Position numbers and translations under genes: made by a program. Below are positions 35,594 to 47,363 of a stretch of DNA of 64,000 bases, in pieces. Origin of the DNA: Begonia masoniana (taxonomy: Eukaryota; Streptophyta; Magnoliopsida; Cucurbitales; Begoniaceae); contig CM039508.1 in assembly GCA_022432975.1 (NCBI GenBank), positions 48,945,646-49,009,645 on the forward strand, in the 5' to 3' direction. How positions within the stretch are numbered: the first letter of the stretch is position 1; each line of letters begins with the position of its first letter. Below the pieces are notes generated by a model. The model was not told the DNA's origin, did no database searches, and saw nothing but the letters and a program-made list of their open reading frames with translations.

Positions 35594-36710
35594 TGTAAAA
35601 CCCATCAAATTTTAGTAGTAAAAATTTGAATAAATTTTTCACGAATTTTAGTGTAAATAATTGTGATCAATTTCGTTAATTTACGGTAGAAATTTGGATA
35701 GTGAAAACGAACCTTAAATTAAAGGTAATTAATTGTAGAGATTTAATAAAAGAATTAATTAAAATCAAAAGAAGTAGGTAAAATAATAAATGAAATGGAT
35801 TTAATATAAAATTTAAAACAATAAGGTTTTATTAAAAACCTTATTGTTTCTCTCTGCCGACAGAAAGAAACCAAAGAAATGAGAGAGAGAGGGGAGAAAG
35901 AGCCGAGGAGAAAATTGCCGACACCGGAACGACCTCCGTTCGGTGCAATTTTGGTGTCAAAATGTTCGTCTCGAGGAGTAGATCAACGTTTGTGAAGGGC
36001 GTTTTCGAAGGTAACCCTTCTTTCTCTCGATTTTTGCCCGAGATGTTTCGGGTTTTAGGTTTTGTTAGATCTGAGTTTTTGGGGTTGATTTCTCGGTGTT
36101 TTTTGCAGGGATCGACTCGAAAAGTGGTTGGAAACGTGTTGGAGGTGATTTTCGGCAAAAAACAGGTTAGAAATTCGATTTTTCGCCTCGAGTTGATCGC
36201 CGAACGCCGGCAAAGCTCGGGCGAACAACCGACGATCAACCCACGGCGAAAAATCGAATTTCTAACCTGTTTTTCGCCGAAAATCACCCCCAACACGTTT
36301 CCAACCACTTTTCGAGTCGATCCCTGCCAAAAATACCGAGAAATCGACCCCAAAAACTCAGATCTAACAAAACTTAAAACCCGAAATATATCGTGCAAAA
36401 ATCGAGAGAAAGAAGGATTACTTTCGAAAACGCCCTTTACAAACGTTGATCTACTCCTCGAGACGAACGTTTTGACACTAAAATCGCACCGAACGGAGGT
36501 CATTCCGGCGTCGGCGATTTTCTTCTCGCGCGGCTCTCTCTCGTTTCTTTTTGTCGACAGAGAGAAACAATAAGGTTTTTAATAAAACCTTATTGTTTTA
36601 AATTTTTATTTTATTTTATATTAAATTCATTTCATTTATTATTTTACTGCTTCATTATTATTTTAAAAATTTATTCAAATTTTTAAAATTAAAATTTGAT
36701 GGGTCTTACA
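35594..36710. mobile_element. Palindromic LTR-like element with target duplication CAATG
   Basis: 1117 bp starting TGTAAAACCCATC and ending GATGGGTCTTACA, flanked by CAATG at 35589-35593 and 36711-36715. The left half and the reverse complement of the right half align almost throughout, meeting near 36210. The left arm has about 110 extra AT-rich bases. Each arm also carries its own 14-bp hairpin (35817-35848 and 36566-36597). The ends resemble the TGTAAC...GTTACA LTR family at 15.8-23.3 kb. The two long overlapping frames on opposite strands (35841-36503 and 35962-36573) encode similar peptides only because the DNA is palindromic. Most likely two partial LTRs in inverted orientation that moved or inserted as one unit. 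Confidence 0.85.
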
Positions 36711-36991
36711 CAATGTTTTACCCACAGTTAGCTTCGGTTTGTTTTTCACAGTTTTTTACCTCCAAAAAATAACCTGGATTCTTGAAATTGTGGAACCTCG
36801 CAAGTAGAGAGAGGGAGTTAACCTTTGAGCGCAGGTTGCTGTGACTGATGACGGATCGTGACGGCGCAGATGACTGTGAAATGCGGTGATAGTAATCATG
36901 TGTGTTTCGCCTACCATACTTTTACTTTAGTCCAATCAGATCACTAAACGTACACATCTCGTCGAAATTTAAGTAATTTTTCTCTTTCGAA

Positions 36992-37001
36992 CTATAAATA
37001 G
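36992..37001 (+). promoter_or_regulatory. Putative TATA box of homoserine dehydrogenase
   Basis: CTATAAATAG 50 bases upstream of the ATG, giving room for a short 5' UTR. Position and sequence fit a plant TATA element; no transcript evidence. Confidence 0.6.
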
Positions 37002-37050
37002 TTTTTGGCTTCCAAAATTCTTGTCTGTTTTTCTCCCAGCGTCACTAAAA

Positions 37051-40000
37051 ATGAAGACGATTCCTGTCCTGCTGATGGGCTGCGGAGGCGTTGGGCGGCA
37101 GCTCCTTCATCACATTGTTTCTTGTCGAGCAATTCACGCTAAACAGGCACTCACTTTCCTAATTTTTCTAAATCCTATTTTGTTTTCCCTGATGTTTGTT
37201 GACTAATGGTCCACTAAATTCTGCGTTATCTTCTTCAAAGCTGTCATATGTACTCGTTGTTGTTGCTGGATAGTCAATTTTTTACCTGATAGTTTGGCAT
37301 TTCATTTTCGGTACAATAATTTGGTTGTGTACTGTGATTGTCTGTGAATTTGGCTCCTTTGTCTGTGAACTAAAATTGCGTGATATGACTACGTTGATCT
37401 CAAATGTGCAGGGAGTTCAATTGCGTGTTGTGGGCGTATGTGATAGTAAATCTCTAGTCGTTGCTTCAGATGTGTTCACAATGGAATTGGATGACAAGAT
37501 TTTGTCAGAGCTTTGCCGTGCAAAGTTGGAGGGTTCTCCTTTACTGTTACTTGCCAGTTCTGGTAATTTCTAATTTTATAAGATATATATAAGTCGAAAT
37601 GACTACTTCTCATGTGTCATTGTAACAGTTGTTGATTTTTAATTATAGGCTAACTTGTTATGCACTAAATAATAAATGTGCTTAATATTCTCGTGCAATC
37701 AATAAATTATTTAATTCTTTTGAATACACATTATATGAAGCTTTGAAATGATCTTTTAAATTAAAATTGTTCTATGCCTTTTTTTCTATTCAACTACTTT
37801 TGAATCAATTCATACATATAATTTTTTTTAAAATAAGAAACTTATTTTTATTAGATAAAAGAAGAGATTACATGAAGAATATAGGAAATTCTCCCAAGAA
37901 ACAATAATAACAATTAATGTATATATACATATATTATTGTTTTTCTTTTACATATCCTTGTGTAATAGAGTATGTTACCTTGTAGAAAATGGACTAACGA
38001 GAAAAATAAAACAAGGGAACGGAAAAGAATGGAAAGTTTTGCATGAAATTCTGATGATTTTCAGTTTGTTTTGTGCCAGGTAAGTGCGAGTTATTCACTG
38101 GTTTGGATTTAAGAAGAAAACTCATTGACATTGCCACTCTTCTTAGTAAATCAACAGGTTTGTGAAGTATGTGAGGTCCAATGACCTTTTTGCATTACAA
38201 TATAATATGTAGCCTAGTCGATTGGCTTTCTCCCTATGGTAAATGATCTCATCAGCATGAATTAAATATAATAGGTCTGGCAGTTGTTGATTGTTCTGCC
38301 AGTTCAGAAACTATTTCCATGTTAAAGACGGTGGTTGATTTGGGTTGCTGCATTGTTCTGGCAAATAAGAAGCCTCTAACTTCTTCAATGGTAAAGAATT
38401 CCTATTATTATTTTCACTTGAAGTAACTTAGTTTGCTGTTAATATGTTTTTGGTTGAAGTTTCTAACTATAAAGTTTGTACCGATAACAAAACTACCTTC
38501 TTTTTGGTTATAGGAGGACTATGAAAAACTATTCTTGCATCCACGACATGTTCGGCATGAATCAACAGTGAGTTTTACTTCTTTTTCTTTTTTAAAGCAG
38601 TATATAGCTCTTTGTATGGAACTATTGATGATCGGGACACCAAAATTCAAGGAAATTGGAGGGCAAGCATCTCTTCAACTTGTAAACTTCTTGTTGGATA
38701 TAAATCATAAAGATAAATAATAATCAATTGGAAAAAGCTAAATGATATAGCTGATACTTGTCTCCTAGTATTGGCTAGGGTGTCTTAATATCTGACGAAT
38801 CTCCACACGAAAATTGTACTCAATATTTGATCTTATGAATAATGAATTTCTTGTAACTGTCTTCTATTCTTGTTCTAATAACATTCCTATTCTCATTTGC
38901 AAATGCCACATCAAATGCCATTTAGTTAACTCGAGGCTTTTTAAGGTCTCATATTTATGGATGGTCCAAGTTAAACTTATGCTTTGGATAGAAAGAGTTA
39001 ATCATGACTTCAGGAAATGATGAGGTTAAAATGGTGTGTAAAATAGAAGATTCATTGGGCTTGTATTTTGGGCAGCTTGTCTTTTGGAGTTCGTTCACAA
39101 ATAAACAATCACGCGTCCTGGCTTGCTAGGCTATCAAAATGATGAGTAATACGTACACCCTTCTCATTGTACCTGTTTTGACTAGGATCATTGGCTAGTC
39201 ATCGAATAAGTTTGATTACATAAAGACTCTAGTGTTGAATTATGTGTAATAAATAAGTGCATTTTGAAATCTGCTTCTGTTTGGAAAAGATCATATATTT
39301 TGTCCTGATCAAGCGATAGACATGGTCTTTAAAATAATGTTTTGCTTGTGTCATAACTAGAGTCTCCTTAATAAATTGTTTTAATTGGCATTATCATGTG
39401 GCAGGTTGGTGCAGGTCTTCCGGTCATATCATCCTTAACTCGCTTACTTTCATCTGGAGATACAGCTCACCGAATTATTGGGAGTTTAAGTGGTATCAAA
39501 TCAATCCACGTATATTCTATTATTTTCTGTACTTTGAATGCTTTTCTTGTAAATGTAAAATTTGGATATTGGTTTCTTTTGTAAATTCATGCAGGTACCT
39601 TAGGATATGTAATGAGCGAGGTTGAAGATGGAAAACTATTGAGCCAAGTGGTTAGGACTGCTAAAACCCTTGGTTACACTGAACCAGGTTCACAGAATGT
39701 TATTTACTTTTCAGTTTAAAAATTTCATTTAGTATCTCTGTACTTGTGTTTGTATTTTGCTTTGTCTTTGGGAAAGAGGGTTAGTATTGGTGATGTTAGG
39801 AGTTCAAGGTTTTGTAATCAGTCCCATTTTAAACATCTTTCAAATGTCTTACAAAAAAAGATTGTGACATATTGGTAATTTGGGTCAATGATTATTTTAA
39901 TAAGTAATAAAACTTCTGGAGAATGCAAGTTTGTAAAAGCAGCGCGGACAGTTATTTTTTATCAGTAAAAATAACATAATTTGCATTTTAAGTAAGTGAA

Positions 40001-43000
40001 TTATGGATAATAATTAAACCATTGCTTTTGATTGGAAGACCCCAATTATTGAATTTTAGAACTTTAGACACAAGTGTGTCATTTTGCAAAATCATAATTA
40101 TTTTATATGTATGTAATATTTATAGTTGTCATTTCGAAAGTATATATGCCCTGATTTGACATATTTTTTCTTGGAAGAAGAATCTCTTTGGGTTGCTTTT
40201 AGAAGAACTAAATGTGTTTATTTGATAACTTTAGCATAAGTTAGTGTCTGGTAAATAAAAAATTATTTATTTTTTTTCAAAACTCAGAAAATATAGCTTC
40301 TTCAAAAAAAAAAATAATAATAATCTAAAATTCATTTATAAAATAATATTTTTTTCTTTTTTATCTTTTCAGTTTTTAAATAATTATACATTTAAAGTTC
40401 TTATAATAACCAAATCTCTCTCCTATTGTCATTTCTTTCTCCTAAACATAGCCCTCTCTTCTCTTTTTATTTTATTTTTTTATTTTGATTAATTTTTCAA
40501 TATCATAATATATATTTATTTTAGAATGTTTAACTTTTTAGCTATATTTTTTTACTTGATTTTCATTCGGCAATAATTTAGCAAGTATGATGATGTATTT
40601 ACAAAAATAATTAAATATTATGATATATCGAATACTTAGCTTTATAAAATCAGTTTTGAAATGTTTCCTTCAGTAAACAATTGTTTGATTCTTTGCGTTA
40701 GCTGATTATTTTAACGACACAACTAACCGTAATTATTAAAAAAATTGCAACAATACCAAGTTGGTGTTAAAAAATATTGGAACTAAAATGTAAACTGTAT
40801 TTGTAAAAAAAAAAAATTAAGAAACAAAAAATAACGGTGGCCTGAGAATTGATATGGAAGAAAATGAAAATCTATTTAATGCCCTTAGTATTTTTATTGT
40901 ATTCTTGTTGCAGATCCTCGCGATGACCTAAGTGGGATGGATGTTGCGCGAAAGGTTTGATTACAGTGCATTACTGAAGTGGCTTATTTCTTTGCAATTT
41001 TATTTCATTTCTTTTACATCTCTTAATTGTTGTGGATAAGGAATATTATATTTTACTTGACTAAAAGTATGCCTATGGACTCATGATAAGATATTTACAA
41101 TGCTCGAGAACATATATTAATATGCTTACCTTAACTGAATATGCCTTTTAAATCAAGGTCCTAATTTCTGTTTAACCGGTGTGGTTGGATTGGAATAAAA
41201 CATGTCACTAAATGTATAAGTGAAAGTTGTTTCTGCTAAAGTTGTGTTTTGTGGCAGTTCTTGGAAACGAATTACTTGAAACAGTGACCATTCCTTTACA
41301 TATATATAGGAACAATCAACCGATATTTGTGTGTATATCAGTATATGCTTGTCTTCTTTTTCCTCCCCTGATGAAATTATTGATTGGCTTAACAAAGACA
41401 TTTCTCTGCATACTTAGTTGGCAAGTAGGAATGATCAACATAATGCTCCAGCTTGAGAGAAAGTATTGAAGAATCGTTGGTATCAAGTATAAAACTCAGA
41501 CTTCAATCTTTGAAATCTTTCCTTCAAGGAATATTTGGAAATCAAGCAATTATTGATTTCCTGGATATTCATAATTAAACTTTTTCAAGCAACTAAGACA
41601 ATAACAACGAGATAAATATTTCTTTTTTTATTGTGATAACTGGCTCAAACTATATACTCACTGCACTATGTATCTCTGGTGAAATATGAGTGAAATACTA
41701 TTTTTCTCAACAGCATACTGATGTTTAAAACAGGCTCTGATCCTTGCTCGACTTCTTGGATGGAAAATTAGCTTGGATGACGTTAAGGTCAGAGTTTGGC
41801 TATTTACCTCTATTTGTTTTTAGAAAGTGTTCATTGCAGCTAAAATAAAAGTGTTTAAATGGAGTGTTCTTTCCAGTCTTTTAATGAAAATGATAAAAAT
41901 AAATTATATTCAGATAAACTTTCTGGATCATTAATTGTTATCTGACGATGAATAAATTGAAATATATTTAGATAAACTTTTCGGATCATTAACTATTATC
42001 TGATGGTGATTTCTCTTTTCAGATTGAGAGCTTGTACCCTAAAGAAATGCAATCTGATGTAATGTCGGCAGATGAATTTTTGGGCTCGGGAATATTGTTG
42101 CTTGATAACGGCATTCAAGAGAGAGTTAGTGAGGCTTCTTTGAAAGGGAATGTGTTACGTTATACTTGTCTGATTGAAGGCTCAAGGTATTAAAAGCCAA
42201 CACATTTCTTCTTTTTGCAACAAGCTATAGAGTTCATTTATCTGGGCTACTTCATTACCATATTATGATTTCCGTAGGTCCAACGGAATGTTTTTGTTTT
42301 GAGAATTCTTATTTATTTTACAGTTTTTCCTTACTAGTTTTTCAGTAATGTTGATGCAAAAGGGAAACTGCTTGCCCATGATAGTAGTCTATTTTGTTCC
42401 CCTAACAGTTGAAGTCTATAAAAGTAGACTTGAAATTATCTTGTTCACACTGTATCCCCATAAAACAAAATAAGTTTGTGTGTTGAAGTGTTGAGAGTCA
42501 TTTTGTCGAAAGTTATACACAAGTAAAAAATTTTAGATATTAAAAAACCAATTGTGTTTTGGACCTTGGTTTAATTTTGTAGCCTAGTCTGATAAGATAC
42601 ATTCAAACTTCTAGATCAAGCTTGTTCAGCTCGTGGCTCAATCAAGCTTCTACCTAGGATCACGCTTTTGCTGATTGATCGATGTAGTGGTAGTGTCTTG
42701 AACAGAATGGGTATTGAGAATAATTGGCAGCAACTGTTTTATTAATGTTTTACATCTGAATTTGTTTAAATTTTCTTGATGAACATTTACATTCTCTGTC
42801 ATTAGCTGATAGCTCGTAACTTGTGTATCTCTTGACTTCAATATTTTGATAGCTACATATTTACATTCATTGGCAATTCTTGGTGTCTTAATAACTAATC
42901 TGATGTTCGGTTCATCAATATAAATTGACTATATCCTTAAGCTTGTTCTTCGTCTAGTTATTATAAATTTTGTAATATTTCGTAGGCACCATAATTCCTC

Positions 43001-43163
43001 TTTTTTACGCATCTTGGCATGTATGCTTACAAGTTTAAGCAGAGGGTAGTCAACAAATTATGCCCACATACCTGATTTCTCTATTTTTTCAGGTGTAAAG
43101 TTGGGCTTCAAGAGCTCCCTAAAAATTCTCCTCTGGGAAGACTGAGAGGAAGTGATAATTTGG

Positions 43164-43221
<58 letters not shown>

Positions 43222-43378
43222 CTGAAGTGTTATTTGTCATATGGAAGTGCAGTTGGAGGTATACGGTAGATGCTACAGTGAACAGCCTCTTGTGATTCAA
43301 GGTGCTGGAGCTGGGAATGACACCACAGCAGCTGGTGTCTTGGCTGATATTTTTGATTTGCAAGATTTATTTCCTTGA
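37051..43378 (+). CDS. Monofunctional homoserine dehydrogenase (12 exons)
   Basis: Reduces aspartate semialdehyde to homoserine with NAD(P)H, the branch towards Thr, Met and Ile. Coding exons: 37051-37146, 37412-37562, 38080-38157, 38275-38390, 38514-38567, 39405-39492, 39595-39687, 40914-40954, 41734-41787, 42023-42186, 43093-43162, 43253-43378. Total 1131 bases, 376 aa. The Rossmann motif MGCGGVG is at the N-terminus, and LANKKPLTS follows. The family signature AKTLGYTEPDPRDDLSGMD (from residue 217) leads to K239. There is no aspartokinase domain, unlike the bifunctional plant AK-HSDH enzymes. Exon 1 ends AAACAG|GC, a non-GT donor. Intron 11 is almost entirely CT repeat. The short N-terminus argues against a plastid transit peptide. 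Confidence 0.94.
43167..43219. repeat. (CT)n microsatellite filling intron 11
   Basis: About 26 CT dinucleotides starting right after the donor GTAATC in a 90-bp intron of the homoserine dehydrogenase gene. The tract overlaps the expected polypyrimidine and branch-point region. Confidence 0.97.
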
Positions 43379-43848
43379 ACACCACTCCATTTTGGATCTT
43401 AATTTAAGCTGACTTAGAAATTCCGAGCCTCCCGATCTTCAATCGGCCTTCTTCATTTTTGACAACTGATTACAATTGATGCAAGAATAAGCCCACATAT
43501 TGCGACACTCAGAATCTTGAATGTTTATAATTTTTAGGTTCAAATTATTATATCAAAGAATATGGTTATATGCCCAAATTTTATGGGTTGCAAATTGCAA
43601 TTATTATAAATTCTTTGAGGCTATTGCACATCTTTAGTGGGGAAAGACATACCAATCAAAAGTCTGATCAACCAAATCAGATTAAGACATCAAAAGTTCT
43701 AAAATAAGTTCAAAAAGTCGACTCAGATCGATCAAAATAGACGCTGACTGGGTGCAATTAAAAAGGCAAGGCGACGAACAACCCGCTAGACCGATCCAAT
43801 CTGTTGTGGGTAGACAGAATTGAATGGCCTAAACAGAGAAACAAAGAG

Positions 43849-46315
43849 TCAAAACTCAGCAAGTTCAGTTTGATCAAAATAGCACCCGGAAGGACCACCT
43901 TCCGGTAAAAGAGCCAGCATGACAGACCCTCTTGCCCCTTCTTCCACGCTCATCGTCCCTGTGTGCCAGTTGATATCTGTATTTACAAAACCGGGATGAA
44001 CGCAATTTATGCACATGTTCGAGTTTTTCTTTGCAAGAATTCTCGTATATGCGTTGAGGGTGGCCTTGGAGATGCTATATGCAGGAAGCATCATCGTCCA
44101 TCCATTTTCTTCGAGCGTGTTTTCTCTCAAATCACGCAGAAATTTCTGCAGAATTTCGTCGATTTTCGCTTCGGTCAGATTTTCTATGTCTCCGAGTTCT
44201 CTCTTTATGTGCTCACCCGGAATTCTCTGTTTCAAATAATTCCACAGTTAGAAAATGAAACCAGATAATGTTTATCAGTTGGGAGGGATTTGTATCCACA
44301 AATGGCTCAAATTATTCCATGACCCAAAAAATGGCACATTCACAACTTTCTTTTTTGGAAATTGACTGACTTTGTAAAATGAACACGCCTAGACCGCCCA
44401 ACGCAGCGGAATTATTGAAGTTTCATGCTAGATTCAAGCTGAACCCATCATGGCTCTACAGTTTTTCCTCTGGCTTGAGCCTAATTTTCAAGTCAGCAAT
44501 CAGCCTGTATGGCCGGGCCGTACTGACTTTTATAACGGGTGAATGCCAATTTTTTTTAAGCACGGACCCGTAGGTTGACCCAAAAGTGACTCAAAGGTCC
44601 AAGGCCAGCAAGCTCGACCTAGGGTGGACCAGTTGGGCTCGGGCCTTGGACTACCCCAAGGCCGAGACTTCGACCTGGCTGTGTTTCAGGAGGCCAGATG
44701 AGGCTTACAATAAATTGAAGAAAATATTTGTTCTTGAAGAACTGCAATTTGCAACCAGAAACCATGCAAGATAAGGGCAAAAACAAGCCTGGATTGCTAG
44801 AAGATGTTGATTTACCTTCAACTCACTCCTGAGAGAGGAAACATTCACAATTCTTGCTCCGCCCCGGGAATTCCGAAGAAGTGGGAGAAGGGCTTCTGTT
44901 ACCCTCTTGACCCCATAATAATTCGTCTCGATGCATTCCTTGGCCTTCTCGTTACTCGTTTTAATCACACTTTGCACCAAGTTTGTTGCCTTGCCAGACA
45001 GCTGAATGTAAAATAGTTACAACTATTAGGTCCTTCATTTACTTAGACATTGAAATTATTTCTTAATTTTCTACTTTGTACCTAAACTTTATTTTAAGGG
45101 TAATGCTAAATTTAACATATAGTTTTATACTCTAATTTTCATCTTATGATATAACGATTAAATGTTACTCATTAATTAGAAATCTAACGAAAATAAATCA
45201 TATACAGTTAAAATAAAATATTAATCGCACTAATTAAACATGCATTATATCAACATGTAAATTAAAAGATAAATCTGACATTACTCTTATTTTAATTGCT
45301 ATTAGACTTGAATATCGTGTTAAAATTAATAGTTAATTAAAAGCTTAAACTCATAGTTAATACCACGAACAATAAAAAATTTTGACTGATTCGCTACATT
45401 ATCTTACCCAATCTGCCTGATCAATATTTAGGGCTCTTAGTCCTTCCTCATCAACCACAACTCCAGAAGCTCCTGCATTGTTCACCTGAAAACTTCAAGT
45501 CAATTAGCTCGCGATTTACACGTATACAAAATCCAACATCGAAATAAATAACTAGTTATGAGAAAAGTGTTTGAGAAGTACACTCTCCCAAGTTGAAAAT
45601 TACCATCAACTCCAATAAATTAATCGTACTTTTCATATCTTCGAAGGCGGTTTGACAAAGACTTTTATTATCGTATTAAAGAAGGGAAATAATTCGTCTG
45701 TTTGGTTGGATATAATGGATATTGATTATGCAATACAGACTCGATGAGCATGTTAAAGTGACAACATATATATATGAAATTCCATTTCTTGCTTTGTATG
45801 AGTTGAAATAAACATGTCTATGAATACTACTTGCACTTGGACATAATTTTTTAATCAAGAAATGTCTTACCAAGATGTCGAGCTTGCCGAATTTTTCATT
45901 GACGAACTTAGCCAAGGATTCAATGCTAGAAGGGTCTAGAACATCGAGTCTATGAAAGATCACATTTGGCAAACCAGTCTGGTGGAGCATCGAGGTAGCC
46001 TCCAATCCTCTTTCCTCGTCTCTAGCAGTTAAGATCACTTTAACGCCTCGAGAAGCAATCTGCCGGACCGTTTCGAGGCCAATGCCCTTGTTTGCCCCCG
46101 TGACAACTGCACATCTACGACGAACACACTTTAAATCAGAGATAACAACTACAAAATAAAATTATATTTGCAAGAAAAGGTTCAACTCTAAAACTAATAA
46201 TCAAATCGAGAATACCTCTCGGCTTCATGGTTTAGGTTTGTCACAATTCTGTCTGCGCTTACTGGCCTGGTTGTATACTTTTCCTCGTTTACGGAAGCTT
46301 GTATTTTGACACTTC
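43849..46315 (-). CDS. Short-chain reductase, (+)-neomenthol dehydrogenase / carbonyl reductase type
   Basis: Classical SDR of the plant SDR1/salutaridine reductase group, NADPH-dependent ketone reduction; the substrate cannot be told from sequence. Minus-strand exons in order: about 46315-46216, 46114-45871, 45485-45408, 45001-44816, 44226-43849 (stop 43851-43849). Cofactor motif TGANKGIG, then DILVNNAGAS, catalytic region NVSS and YSISK (Tyr-x3-Lys), and HPGFVNTDI. Exons two to five give 294 residues, about the usual full size. The first listed exon (SVNEEKYTTRPVSADRI...) is open and in phase but contains no Met, and a stop lies upstream, so the start must be in a further exon or has been lost. 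The start is therefore unresolved. Confidence 0.87.
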
Positions 46316-46399
46316 GATCGTGAATAAATTCAAAAGATGAAGAACTTAGATTAGCTAAAATTACAGATGCATGGGCTTATACCTGTAGGGGGATCTTAT

Positions 46400-47363
46400 C
46401 TCAAATGAGAAAATAAAGAAGTGCACAAGGAAGATTCCTAGAACAATCCATTCTAAAACTCATCTTGGAGAAATAGCCAAAAAACAAACAAGCCTGAAAA
46501 TGACCCCTTGCAGATTACCATTTTTGGCGTTGAAACTTCACCAATTCAGCCGGCAGACCTGGCCGGACCTGATTATATATACTTGTTTAAGGTGAATAAA
46601 ATGAAATTTGATGTGAATTTTGATAGGAAAGAATATTTTAATCCGAGGAAACTGATAATGAAATCAAAGAACAGAAACCACATTCCAATTTAAAGATTTA
46701 TTGAAACAGATCGTGGTCTGAAGCAGTTTGGTCTCCTCGCCATTTTTCTGAGCTCGTTTTCATATGAAAATGGAAGAAAATATCCTCTCGTGGACCATGA
46801 AAATGGGTCGTAAGGACTGATCGTCGACTTCCATTAATGTCTCATATTCAGTTCGTAGATCTTATTCAGCGAGATTCCAAAAAACAACGTCATTTTTATC
46901 GAACGCTGTACGAGAAATTTCAATCACCATCAGAAAGAGGAGAAGAGAAGAAGAGCAATGCTTACCCACGCAACGGAAGAAGACGAAGCTGCGAATGCCG
47001 AAAAGAAATGGAAAGAAGCGACACGTTCTCGTGGATTTTAATGGGTTGGGGCGAAAACGAAGGAGCTTGGCAGAAATGGCGGCATCTGCTCGAGCTCACG
47101 CCCAGACGAGCCATTAATTCCTCTTCTCGTTCTGGATCTTCTTCTTCGATCGAGATGTGAAACTATTACATCCGTCAACTTGCTTCCCATCTCAACAAAA
47201 TCTCGATTTCACTGTGATCGAAGCACAATAAACAACTTGAATTTTGTGAGTGGCAAATAAAAATTTAGAAAACTCGACTTTCAGCTACGACCCAGACAAC
47301 GCTAACCTCATCATAGTTCTACTTGCTTCAAAATAACTTTCAAGGAAAATTTGTACATCTACT
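46400..47363. other. Intergenic between SDR and hAT element
   Basis: Contains the SDR promoter side (minus strand). An open frame at 46837-47160 (107 codons) is Arg/Glu/Ser-rich without a recognisable domain; another frame in the same DNA starts at 46959. I see no supported gene. Confidence 0.5.

Noticed and set aside
35841..36573. Two long frames on opposite strands encoding similar 200-residue proteins
   Set aside because: The DNA is an inverted repeat, so both strands read the same; no domain, and it lies in an LTR-like element.
46837..47160. 107-codon Arg/Ser-rich frame as a gene
   Set aside because: No recognisable domain, alternative frames equally plausible, no splice or promoter support.
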